Positions 34,651 to 45,973 of a stretch of DNA of 64,000 nt are shown piece after piece (position 1 is the first letter of the stretch; every line of letters starts with the position of its first letter). The position numbers were made by a program, and so were the translations under genes. Source of the DNA: Cryptomeria japonica (taxonomy: Eukaryota; Streptophyta; Pinopsida; Cupressales; Cupressaceae); assembly GCF_030272615.1 (NCBI RefSeq), contig NC_081411.1:831068160-831132159 (forward strand). The letters run 5' to 3'. The notes beneath the pieces are model-generated. The model saw only the letters and a list, made by a program, of their open reading frames with translations. It was not told the origin of the DNA and searched no databases.

Positions 34651-36100
34651 CAGTGCTATGGGGGCAGCTCAGGACAACCTAGTTCCACACAACAGGGAGG
34701 CCCAAGCTTCCTCATCATTCGATCATCATCAAGAAAAACTCAAGCCTTTATCCATAGACTTCAAATCAAAGATCAAGGCATGGGGGAATACTCTTTTGAA
34801 CCCATGTGTCTATCAAAATTACCAATATCACCAAAATCATATGGACAACCTTTTACATCAATACATCAAGCAACACAACCCATCACCAAATTTGATGGCA
34901 AATTTATCCAATTGGGCACACTAGCAAATGAATCAAAAGAGAAGGACATCCTTAGTTAGCTATACAAGGATGAAGAAGAAGTCAAAGTTGCTACCCTAGA
35001 GGTGGCCATACCGACACAACAATATGGAAAAGGATTCTAGATCATGCAACAGATGGGATACAATGACAAAGAACCTATAGGCAAGCATCGAGAAGGCATT
35101 ATAGAACCTCTACAACTTCTTTCGCAATTTTCATGAGACAAAACATGACTGGGATATGGACAACATGTACCCCCTGGGCAAAAGCACAGTAAGTATCAGA
35201 AACCTCAGTAGAGAGCAAAGAAGAAATTTTAATGAAAACTCATGGCAAGAGGCACTACACCAAGCAACGAAAACGATAAGGAAAGAGCAAGAAAATGAGA
35301 AATGACAAGAGGAACTGGCCATTCAAAGGGAAGACACATCTTATAAGAAAGTGCATCATGTGCAAGAACCTGTTCAAACCAAAGTAGAGCCACCACCAGA
35401 AGAAATTCCTACTCCCCAAGGAGAAACAATGTATGAACAAATGCAAAGGGTACAAGCAGGCTCTGATTCAGAATCAGAAAAAGCTACAAAACTAGTATCG
35501 ATTGTCAGAAATCTTTTCTCACCCTACAATATACCTGTTAGAAGCAGTGAGAGACTTTGGGACAGTACTTTTGAAACCGATTCTAATGAATATGAATGGG
35601 GTAGTTGTTCCGATGTTACCAAGGATATCGAGGTAGGTATTGTCCATTTATACACACCCCTTTCTCAGGAGGGACAAGGCATAAAGTCTCGATCACTTGA
35701 ATTCGAACCACAACATATCTACAAGGCTAATGTGAATGAGCAACAACAATACGAAATAATTCTACATTGAAGATGATACCATCAAAGACCTTGATAATAT
35801 CATTACATCCCAAACAACTATAACGATGCCTATATCATGACACTTACCGCAACTAATCTCAACCCCCAAAATGACTCCTTACTGCTCGTATTTCCTGATC
35901 TCATAGATTGGGAAGAACCTGAACTCCATGATATACAAATTTTCCTAGATGATGAATCTATTGTCTAGTATCTATGTACAGTCAACTCAGAAACGTGCTC
36001 TACCAGTGAACAAAATAATGATATCTGCAATTAGGGGAGTGCTAAGTCTCTTAGTTGCAAAAATGAAAGAAACAAAGGGTCTAATACTGAAAACCAATCA
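34651..36100 (+). pseudogene. protease-to-RT linker with G-patch-like motif
   Basis: A long region between protease and reverse transcriptase. At about 35020-35110 it reads YGKGF, a stop, then IMQQMGYNDKEPIGKHREGI and IEPLQ. This has the Gly-aromatic spacing of a G-patch, an RNA-processing/RNA-binding motif found in this position in Tat elements. The rest includes acidic stretches such as SDSESEKATKLVSIVRNLF and ETDSNEYEWGSCSDV, interrupted by many stops. No enzyme motif is seen. Confidence 0.55.
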
Positions 36101-37740
36101 ATGGCAATATTAGATCGCAAAAAAGTAAAAATAAAGGACGCATATGCAGGTGAAAACCTTTTTGAGGCACCTAAAGATGGCAGACTTGACACTCTTCCTA
36201 AACATTATCAAGAAAGGTCACCCATATTGATTGAGTCAACTCAATCCATAAACATCGATATTGAAGCAACAGTCAAAACCATACACCTAGCAGAATCACT
36301 GGCAGAAGAAGAGCAACCGGATTTTATCAAATTCTTCAAAGAAAAGCAAACCAATTTTGCTTGGTCCTATGTTGATATGTCTGGAATAGATCTGAACCTG
36401 ATCATGCATCATTTATCCATCGCTCCAGGAGCTAAGCCAGTCAAACATAAATTAAGAAAGATGAATCCACATGTGACATTGTTGGTCAAAGCTGAACTAA
36501 AGAAGTTATTAGACATCGGATTCATTCGACCTATAGACTATGCTGAATGGATTTCAAACATTGTACCAATTTCAAAACCTAACAGAAGCATCAAAATATG
36601 CACAAATTTTAGAGATGTCAACAAAGCCTGTCCAAAGGATGGCTTTCCTTTGCCCAGCATCAACATAATTGTGGATCTAACAATAGGCCATGCAATGTTA
36701 CCATTAATGGATGATTTCTCTAGTTATAATCAAATCAAGATCGCCCCAGAGCATCAAGATAAAACTATGTTCACCAGTCCATGGGGAACGTATTGCTGGA
36801 AAGTCATGCCTTTCGGCTTGAAGAATGCTAGGGCAACTTATCAAAGAGCCATGACGACAATCTTCCGTGATATGATGCATACCTTCATGGAGGACTATGT
36901 GGATGATTTACTGGCTAAATCATTCACTTGAGCAGAACATCTGGGCATATTAGATAAAATATTTCAAATATTGGAACAGTTCAATGTCAGACTAAACCCT
37001 AAGAAGTGTGTCTTCGGGGTCACATCAGACAAACTATCAGGCTACATTGTGTCAGAAAAGGGCATTGAAGTAGATCTAGCGAAGGTACAGGCCATCATGG
37101 AGATGCCACCTCCCCAAAACATTAGCCAACTCAGATGTCTACAAGGATGACTACAATCCATCAGGCGATTCATAACCTAATTAGCAAATAAATGTCTCCT
37201 TTTCAACCATCTATTCCACAAAAATATACGTTTCAGATGGGAAGACAAGTGCGTGGAATCATTTTACCAACTCAAGCAATATCTAATGAATCCACCAGTT
37301 TTGGTACCATCAATAGCAGGCAAGCCATTAATTCTCTACATATCAACAACTGAAGTATCATTGGGGGCATTGCTAGCACAAGAAGATCTGGAAGGCAAGG
37401 AACAAGCTATACATTACATCAGCAAAACTTTAAATGGATATGAGCTAAATTATACATTCATTGACAAGGCTTGCTTAGCTGTGGTATTTGCCTCTCAAAA
37501 GTTCTACCACTACATGCTAGCTCACACAATCAAGTTGGTAGCAAAAATTGATCCTCTCAAGTATTTACTCAGCAAAGCAACTCTTACAGGACGATTGGCT
37601 AAATGGGTCATGATTCTTAGTGAGTTTAATATCCAGTACACAAAATGTTGGGCTATCAAAGGACAGGTAATTGCAGATCAACTGGCTGAAGCATTGCTAC
37701 AGATAAACAACCAATACAGGTGGATTTTCTGGACATGGAT
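36101..37740 (+). pseudogene. reverse transcriptase and RNase H of the Tat element
   Basis: Copies element RNA into DNA. Conserved blocks in order: PDFIKFFKEKQTNFAWSYVD, LKKLLDIGFIRPIDYAEWIS, KICTNFRDVNKACPKDGFPL, the first catalytic Asp in MDDFSSYNQI, TMFTSPWGTYCWKVMPFGLK and the active site YVDD (36896-36907), which is intact. A TGA follows soon after at about 36929. The thumb (FGVTSDKLSGYIVSEKGIEV) and connection run through stops at 37148 and 37180. The RNase H part has LILYISTTEVSLGALLAQED, HYISKTLNGYELNYTFIDKA and LTGRLAKWVMILSEFNIQY. Confidence 0.92.
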
Positions 37741-37754
37741 GTCCTCGCTATCAC

Positions 37755-38160
37755 ACCCAAACAAAGCCCTGTACTTTGATGGATCCTGTATCACAACATG
37801 AATCGGGTGCTAGAATCTTGTTCGTCACTCCAAAAGGGCACACAATTCCATGATCTTATAGACTAATGTTTCCATGCACCAACAACATTGCTGAATATGA
37901 AGCCCTAGTCACATGCATCAAAATGGTTGTGGAATGGAGAATCACAGAATTGAGTCTATGAAGATTCTCAATTAGTCATCAATCAAATCAATGATGAATA
38001 TCATACAAAGGATGATAAACTAATGCCCTATAAGAGAATGGTGGATGATTTCAAACAATACTTTATACACATCACCTTTGAGCAAATACCAAGGTTGGAC
38101 AACAGAGCGGTCGATGCAATGACCACTATCACTTCACTGCTACAAATTCCAGAGAAACAG
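37755..38160 (+). pseudogene. second (archaeal-type) RNase H of the Tat element
   Basis: A separate RNase H module after the ordinary one is a defining Tat-lineage trait. Catalytic motifs are seen in order but in different frames: ALYFDGS (Asp codon 37778-37780), NNIAEYEALVTC near 37881, EDSQLVINQIND near 37970 and DNRAVDAMTTI near 38098. All four acidic positions are recognisable, but stop codons and at least one frameshift (between 37801 and 38023) inactivate it. Confidence 0.82.
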
Positions 38161-38229
38161 ATTCGTTATGAGTTCCTAGTAGAACAATTATTTTCCCCAG
38201 CCTATGACAATTCTACATCCCATGTCATC

Positions 38230-39513
38230 TATGCCCTAACCAGTTCGGACTCCCCTTTATATGGGACAATCTATGAATATCTTAAGAATAATACCCTACC
38301 ACTCGATCTATCTTGTAACCAAAAACACAACTTCATCCAACAAGCCGCCCATTATACCTTAACCGCTGACACCCTTTACTATCGAGGTCTAGATGGTACT
38401 CTTCTTCGTTGCCTCAATCGTAACGAATCTGAATCTGCCTTACACGAGCTTCACAAGGGTATCTGTGGTACGCATTCAAGTGGTCCTACTATCGCCAAGA
38501 AACTTCTGAGAATGAGATATTACTGGCCGACAATGGAGAAAGAGTCTTATCAATTTGCAAAGAAATGTCCTAAGTGTCAAATTCATGGCAATCTTATCCA
38601 TGCACCAGCACAGGAGTTGCAACCGTTTACCACATCTTGGCCTTTTTGTCAGTGGGGACTCGATTTGGTAGGGAAAATCCATCCTTCCTCTTCAAATGGA
38701 CGCAAGTTCATTATCACTGCAATAGAGTATTTCACAAAGTGGATTGAAGCAGTCCCGATGACCACTGTAACTAGAAAACAGATCACCTCATTTATTCTCA
38801 ATTATCTCATTTACAGATATGGCATTCCTAGTTCCATCATCATCGGCAATGGGCGTCCTTTCAAAAATCAAGTTGTGCGAGAGCTTTGTGAAAGATTCAA
38901 AATCCAACATCGCTTCTCTACACCTTACTACCCACAAGGGAATGGTCAACCAGAAGCATCAAATAAAACAATCTTGAAAATCCTAAAGAAAACAATAAAT
39001 GATGCGGGTAAGGATTGGCATGTACAGCTCAATCTAACACTCTAGGCATACAGGACTAGTATCCGAACACGTACAAGGGCTATGCCATATTTATTGGTGT
39101 ATGGATCAAAAGAAATTCTACCTCTTGAGGTAGAAATTCCATCTCTCAAAGTATCTTTGAAGAGCCTCATATCAGATGAGGAATATCAAGTCAACAAATT
39201 ACGTGAACTAGAGCTTCTGGATGAAAAATGACAACATGCCTATGACCATATCAAAACATACCAACAACAAATGTGTAGAAGTTACAACCATAGATTCATC
39301 CCCAGGGCTTTCAACATTGGTGATCTTGTACTAAAGGAAAATCCTAGAAATCAACAGGATCGAGAAAAGAAGGGGAAGTTTGAGCCTAATTGGTTGGGTC
39401 CTTTTGTCATCCTATCAGCCTACAGATCAGGTGCTAAATAGTTAACAACCTCAGAAGGGGATGTGCTCGACGAACCAACCAACAACATCCATCTGAATAA
39501 ATTCTACACTTGA
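38230..39513 (+). pseudogene. integrase of the Tat element
   Basis: Integrase joins element cDNA to the chromosome. The H-H-C-C zinc domain is present (LHELHKGICGTHSSG ... CPKCQIHG). In the core, the first Asp lies in CQWGLDLVGKI and the catalytic Glu in PQGNGQPEASNK. The second Asp, normally in a DNGRPF-type block, is Gly (IIGNGRPF, codon 38845-38847). A TAG near 39043 cuts the frame, after which the C-terminal region continues (RAMPYLLVYGSKEILPLEVE, KKGKFEPNWLGPFVILSAYR, HLNKFYT) to the TGA at 39511-39513. The core is nearly full length but catalytically dead. Confidence 0.9.
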
Positions 39514-40949
39514 GTCATCTAATGCATGGAAAAAGCGAAAAAAATACAAAAAAAATCAAAAGCAAAACAAAAAAGCAATAAATAAAGTAGTAAAAACTTG
39601 GAAACATGCGCTATTTGTGAGAGACCGACTCCTCTATCTATCAGTATTCTTATCTTTGAACCATCCAAGTCAAAGCTAATGGTCATTGCCCAACACTTAT
39701 TCATGCAGGATTATCTCGGACATACTCAGCGTAGTCACTGTCCTTGATTATCCAAATACGCTTATCCATATCATACCCCACCATGGCTTGGTGATTAACG
39801 TATATATCCACATCGATAGATATTGGTGACTAGGGGTGACATTCCTCTCACTTTAAGCATTTTTGACAACAAACAACAAGGATCACAACATGCTAAGGAA
39901 ACAATATCAACAACTGATCATCAGGCTAGAAAACAAGACCATTATCCAACTACAACTTTAACACACACATGATGGATGATTTTATGAATTATAATTTGTT
40001 TACATCTGGCATGAAGTTTTGACTATTTTTGTATCTTAAATTTTACATCATTAGATTTCCTGAGCTACTCGAGGATGCATCAAGCTAGAGAAGCGATGAA
40101 GGAATTTGATATTTTTGTTTTTTCTGTCTGTGAGTCGATCATTCGTACGGTGCAAATTTGTCTCGAGACATGATTGGAAACATATCATTGAAGACATTTC
40201 CACTTTGCACATATAAATGGTTAACTCTTGTCTGTTTTACACAAGCGACACTCAGGTCATCTTGGTTCAATTATACCTTGATGCTTGTGTCATCTTGCAA
40301 TATCAAACATCTATGTAAGTTTTACTCAAGTCATTATGGTTCAATTATACCATTGGGCTTGTATAAAATTTCAACACATCAAAGCTCAATGATGACAAAC
40401 AAAAATAGAGCACAAACAAGTGACTAATAGGAATGACAACGACATAATTAAAGTGATTATTTAACGACAAACAAAATCTTGCATTTAGTTGCATATCATT
40501 TTAAAACTTGTATTTAGCTGCATATCATTTTTCATCTTTCATTAGTACCACATCATTATCATATACTTCATTTTCAAGATACATCTCACATCATTATCAT
40601 TATCATATATCTCATTTTCAAGATACATCTCACATCATTATCATTATTATATATCTCATTTTTCAAGATGCATCTCATAAATCAAATAAATCAATGCAAA
40701 TACATCATCACATTCACATCATTATCATAAATCATACACCATCATCAAAATCAAGAGCATTATTATCTAAGCATCACATCATCATCATAAAATCATCATA
40801 TCAATGCATATCATCAATCATCATCAATAACACATGTGGATCAGAGCAAATCATTGCTATATATATCTAAAAAATGGTCAAAATGTACAAGGGATATCAT
40901 GTCTATCAAAATACAACAAAATGATAAAAATACAACAGAGACAGGTCTC
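39514..40949. other. spacer between integrase and antisense ORF, with short tandem repeats
   Basis: No protein motif. Contents: an A-rich stretch (39530-39600), a duplication of about 65-90 bases around 40225-40365 sharing CA(A/T)CTTGGTTCAATTATACC-like sequence, and about three copies of a 37-48-base unit at 40551-40679 (CATCATTATCAT...TATCTCATTTTCAAGATACAT), followed by CATCAT-rich DNA to about 40830. Confidence 0.6.
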
Positions 40950-42915
40950 TCAGTTATGACTATCTCCTGAGGTTGACAGTCTCATAGTAGATGTCCCAAC
41001 CCCTGGATCTCCACCAAGTGGATCACGTCGGTCAAGCCCTGTAACACCTCTACTCTCTGTCCTTGTATGACTACAACCAGATTGACTAGCTGCATAGCTA
41101 GGAGCTCTGTGATCTTTAGGGACTACCTCCTCATATAAATGCCTGTAATACTCAACCTCCTTGGTTGTGTACCATATCTCCCTTAGCGTGTCCCACATCA
41201 GGGCACCAGTCGTTGCTCTGTCTAATCTCTCAATAAGATCCTATACCCGACCTCAACGCTCTCTCTTTGTATTCTGCTCTGCCATAATCTACGTAATCTG
41301 GCATTATTGTGCTAACACTTGTGCCTGCAGCTCCTGCACTGTGACCTATAGTGCTCTGATCTGTGAATCTTGTCAATGGGTGGGTACCCTAATATGAATG
41401 GGTACCTGTGTCATGGTCCCACCCACACCTATCCTTGTCTGAGGCATCGGTGGAGGTAAAACATCAAATCTCCTCCTTTGGCCAGGTCACCTAACATCCT
41501 CTATACCACCCACTGCCGCTAGCACTGCATCTACCCTACCAACCCCACCAACACCAAGAACGAGCCCTCCACCTCGTCCTCTATCTCCCCCTCATCCTCT
41601 ATCTAATCCACCACCTCCTCTATCTCCTCCTCTTCCTCTATCTAATCCACCTTTGACACCACCTCGACCACCTCCTCCATCATCTCCACCTCCATCTCCT
41701 CCCTCCTCTCCCTCCTCATCTCTCTGTCTGGCTCCCCCTCACCTCTATGGTTGCTCATCCTCATCATCATCAAAGGCAGGTAGCATCTCTGCTAGATCAG
41801 ATATCCATGCCACTGCATGTGCCATGAAGTACGCTACAAACTCCTCTGTCATCCTCGCATCCACGACCCCAGCTCCATAATCCTAGATTTGTCCCGCCAG
41901 TGTCATATACTCCTCTACCGCCGCTATGTTATCTAAAGTGGGTCCCCACTCTGGCACATCATGTCTCCAACAAGCATATAAACAAGCTCCATACAACATC
42001 CCCCGATGTCTCCCATACTGCCGCTGAACACGACTGTGCAAGAATCGCTCAATAATAAAGGGCGTCCGCTCGATTAGATATCTCAACATATAAACATAGG
42101 GCATCTCTAGCCCGTCCTCTGCCCACATCTCATAATCCATATATAGTCTCCAAATGACCGCATCGATGTCATCCATTACCCTCTGCCAATGCTCTAGTTT
42201 GCCCTAGCTTCCGTTGGATAACTATACCTATATATCCATAAGCATATGCTCACCCAACTGGCCTATCCTTGTCTGCAAGTGGCCTCACTATAGGAATGTG
42301 CTCCCAAGCCCACACCTGTAGTAATGCCACCCTAGCTGATAAACTGTTGTATCATAGATACACCACCTGGTGAAGCTCTCTATAAAGGTGGGCTAACATA
42401 CAAGATCCCCATACGAACCTACGTCCTTGCGTGACCATATCCTCCAACACCAATCCCCATCCCACGGCTAGTCCCTTCGACCTACGGTCAGGACACATAA
42501 ATCCACCAATGAAACTTGCTAGTACCGATGGTAGTGGAGTATAATCAAAATCCATGAACTCCTGCCAGGGGGTCTCATATCCACTGATCTGATCATCCTG
42601 GAAGATGCGATGGAGAGCCTCTATCCCACCCTCCTCAGTCTTCTCATATGGCAACAAGGCCCCAACTATAGGAATCCATAGAATCTGGTAACAGTCCTCT
42701 AGGGTGACTGTTATCTCGCCCGTAGCCAAGTGGAAGGTGTTCGTGTCACTGTGCCACCTCTCTGCCAAAGCTGTCAGCAACCCCTGGTTAATGATATACC
42801 AAGGTATGTCTAGTAAGGATGATAAACCGCATCTCTCAATCACATCTCTATCCGCCTGTGATAAACTTGGAATCAATGAACATGGTCTCAAAAATCGCTC
42901 TTGCAATTGAACCAT
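40950..42915 (-). pseudogene. antisense plant mobile domain (PMD) protein carried by the Tat element
   Basis: On the strand opposite to gag-pol. The first frame (42915-42352) starts MVQLQERFLRPC and has the PMD core: LLDIPWYIINQGLLTALAER, WHSDTNTFHLATGEITVTLE then DCYQILWIPIVGALL. It goes on to LASFIGGFMCPDRRSKGLAV and MLAHLYRELHQVVYL. After a stop the text continues as ALLQVWAWEHIPIVRPL, as in host MAIN-like/PMD proteins. One frameshift before 42176 leads to DDIDAVIWRLYMDYEMWAED and GRHRGMLYGACLYACWRHDV. Next come an acidic and Gly/Arg-rich stretch, an Ala/Gln heptad-like segment (QVTVQELQAQVLAQ) and a C-terminal tail ending at 40950. The whole is about 650 codons with several stops. PMD proteins in plants act in the nucleus in silencing and development; the role in the element is unknown. 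Confidence 0.85.
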
Positions 42916-43019
42916 GCCAATCTTTGCCTACAAAACAACAAGTGTCCATCATCAGTTCTCAAATCTATCCGATATATCCAATCAAAGAAAAATTAATTTG
43001 AAATAATGAAGCATCTTAA

Positions 43020-43420
43020 GAACACAACATCAATCAAAGACCCATATCGCAAGCAACATATCGAAAGCAACATCAAAGATCCATAACACAAGCATCAAAT
43101 CTGACCCATATCAAAAATCAAAGACCCATATTGCAAGCAACATATCGCAAGCAACTCAAGATCCATAATGTAAGCACTCGAATTGGGACTCATAACGCAA
43201 GCATCAAATCAAGACTCATATCGAAAGCACAACAAAGACCCATATCGCAAGCATCAAATCAGGAATCATATCAGCAATCAAGAAATCGAGACTCATATTG
43301 GACATCAAATTCATATCGCAAGGAAAAAATTGAAGATCCACATCAAACTCAAAATTAGGATCCTCATCAAAACAATCAATCAGCTTGGCACTCCATATCG
43401 AAAGCATTTTCAAATGACTC
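43020..43420. repeat. minisatellite-like field of CATATCGCAAGCA units
   Basis: Phrases such as AGACCCATATCGCAAGCA, AACATATCGAAAGCAAC, CATAACGCAAGCATCAAATC and GGAATCATATCAGCAATC recur with irregular 15-50 base spacing. Confidence 0.7.
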
Positions 43421-43589
43421 CAAATCATCATATCAAAATCAGACATCATCATAGTAGGCAAAACATTGGCTCAAGACCCATCTCAGAACAATCCATAGGT
43501 GGGTATCAACCCCTAAGTCATTTCTCTCATCTATTTCAACTCGCGACGCTTTCTTCCAAACCTTCTTTACCAATTTTGGACCATACACG

Positions 43590-43880
43590 CTAAAACATGG
43601 CTCCTATGTGCTAAGTTGCTACTTATGCGCTACCCTTCTTCACTAATGCGCTAGAAACTTTACCCTACGCGCTAAAACCCCCGACACGCTAACTAGTCAC
43701 TCCACTACGCTAACCTATCAACCCTATGCGCTAAAACCCCCTACATGCTACTCTATCTACCCCATGTGCTCTCTTGCAGACCCTATGCACTAAAACACGT
43801 GACGTGCTAACCTACCCTACTGACGCGCTGCAAAAGGCTACTCAGACGCTAACCTACCTAGGTTTACCCTATGCGCTATG
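43590..43880 (-). repeat. TTAGCGCAT-type repeats, inverted relative to the leader blocks
   Basis: On the plus strand the motifs read ATGCGCTA, ACGCGCTAAAAC, TATGCGCTAAAACC, GTGCTAAG and the like, every 15-25 bases. On the minus strand these are GTTTTAGCGCATAGGG and similar, the same motif as the plus-strand blocks at 22990-23130 and 24640-24990. Confidence 0.7.
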
Positions 43881-44336
43881 GAAATCAATCTACATGCTAA
43901 AACGACAAATTTTAAACCAAAAAATAAAAAAACATGATCAAAACAGGCAACATCAATCAAAAACATGGAAAGATTTGGACCACTTACAGGTGGGCCATAT
44001 GCGGTGGGCCTCCGATATCGATGAATGTGCCCAAATCGGTGCGAAGTATATGGAATCGACATCTTCGTCAGTGCTCAAATGTCACAATCACATGGAGATA
44101 AATGTGCAAATGATAAGAATCAAATCACTTTTTACCTTTTAATAGGGTAAAATCAACAAGGTTAATAAGTGGGGCATGTATTTTCCTCACTTTTCCATTT
44201 TTAACCTTATCAACATCATTTTTGGGAGATGAATCAATAAAATGAATTCAACATAGTCAAAATTTTCACAATGCAATTAATCCAAAAACGCTCATCACAT
44301 CGACAAATTTTTCAAATTCCTCGATTCATCTCCCGA

Positions 44337-44490
44337 GGGGGCATCATCAATATCGTTCATCAAATTTGGGGCATCATATCGACATTTCGATGCAAACAAC
44401 ATATCTGACAATTGGGGTATCATCAATATCGTTCATCAAATCTAGAGCATCATATCAACATTTTAACGCAAATAGCATATCCGACATTTT
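44337..44490. repeat. two copies of a 77-bp unit next to the polypurine tract
   Basis: The unit GGGG(C/T)ATCATCAATATCG, then TTCATCAAAT, GCATCATATC and CATAT(C/A/T)GACA-like sequence, occurs at 44337-44413 and 44414-44490 with about 15 differences. Confidence 0.8.
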
Positions 44491-44524
44491 TTCTTTGAAT
44501 CAACATGTCCACACATGTCACTTC

Positions 44525-44538
44525 AAAGAGGGGCAAAA
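44525..44538 (+). promoter_or_regulatory. polypurine tract of the Tat element
   Basis: AAAGAGGGGCAAAA directly precedes the 3' LTR start TGTAGATG. It is the expected primer site for plus-strand DNA synthesis. Confidence 0.85.
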
Positions 44539-45968
44539 TGTAGATGTATAAATTTGACCACTTTCCTAAGTGAATATTTAATATTCATTTTAACCTCATT
44601 CCTCTATGTAATTAAATTCTTTATATTCATCTATTTGATTAAATGAGTTACTCAATTTATTTAATTAAGTTCACCTAAGTCTTTTCTAACCTTTGATTAA
44701 ATAAATCACTCTATTTAATTAATTCCCCTTTCTCCCCTTTTAATTAAATTTACATTTAATTAAATTGATCCTTGCAAATAAATAAATCTAATCTATTTAT
44801 TAAAACACCCACTTGTATTTATGCAAGTTGCATCTATTTGTTGAAATAAAGTAATTTTATTTTAATTAAATTCCTTTTTCCTCCACCTGCATTTTCCTAC
44901 ATCTCCCACTTGCCTCTTTAACCCCTTCTAGATACTTCTAATCACTTCCAATTTATCCTAATCCATCTCCTAAATATTGTCACAATCCTAAGCAAATAAA
45001 AGTCACTTCTCAAAGCCTTCAAAGTTTTCAATAACCATTAAAGGCTTTATGTCCTCAACAAGTTAACCCTCAAAGTCTTCCAAACCATTTAAGGCCCTTA
45101 CATAACCATTAATGGTTAACTCAACCTTCTTGCATGATTAGAGACTTTATCTCTAACTCAACCCTCATCTAACCCAACGGTCTCATCAAACATTCATGGC
45201 TTTAACCTTGGTTATCCCTTTAACCCTTGCACAAGAGTTTACCCCTTGGGTAAAAGTTTTATCCAATGGATAACCTTGGTCTAACCTTAACCCTTACCTC
45301 CTAAGGTAACCTTCATGTCTTCTCAAGCATTTAATGCTTCTTTAATCTCCTCTCAAGCAACCTCTTGTTGACAATTGTCACCATTTCATTGGTGAGAATT
45401 GTAAACATGGATTGATTAGCTTTCAATCCTGGCCCTTGTTAAGATTATCCAATCTTGACCATCCATTGCCCTATTTTCTCTATAAATAGAGCTCTCATTC
45501 TCTCATTTTCATATATCCAAGTTCTTATGCATCTAACTTATAGTCATTTTACTAAGAATTTGGCCTCTCTTTGTTAAAACACATTAAGCATTTAGAAGCA
45601 TTTTTAATATCATAGCATATCCATGTTAGACTAGTATATCATTGCTAGGATAATTATCTAATCTTATCATCATCTTTATGCTAGATTAATCATCATAGAT
45701 TTAATAGCATACATATCTAGGAATGCATTCATGCTTACAAACAAGCATCACTCGTTCTTGGAGTTGTCATTCCTAAGTCACTTTGCTTAGTGATCCGAGA
45801 GCAAAGACATTGACTTTAGGGATCCTGTGAGATAGAGAACAATGGGACACCCCTTGGGAAGTTGAACTATTCAATATAGTTCCTATAACTTGCACCAAGA
45901 GTCTCATTGGTGTGTGGACACTTTGAAATTGACTTTCATGTTTTTGTCGCCCTCATTTCCCTCATACA
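44539..45968 (+). repeat. 3' LTR of the Tat element
   Basis: Starts TGTAGATGTATAAATTTG and ends TTTCCCTCATACA, followed by target duplication CATAG (45969-45973). It aligns throughout with the 5' LTR; TATAAATA is at 45481-45488. Confidence 0.93.
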
Positions 45969-45973
45969 CATAG

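Larger units (their letters stand above)
42916..44524. other. region upstream of the antisense ORF, up to the polypurine tract
   Basis: Holds three repeat fields (listed separately) and no sense-strand protein. For the antisense ORF this is the 5' side, so any promoter of that gene should lie here; none could be defined from motifs alone. Confidence 0.5.

Noticed and set aside
40508-40870. His/Ile/Ser-rich 120-codon open frame
   Set aside because: Produced by CATCAT-type repeats in the Tat 3' spacer; no domain and wrong composition for a real protein.
43020-43880. Regularly spaced short repeats suggesting a CRISPR array
   Set aside because: Repeats are degenerate, spacing is irregular, and the sequence is part of a eukaryotic retrotransposon.
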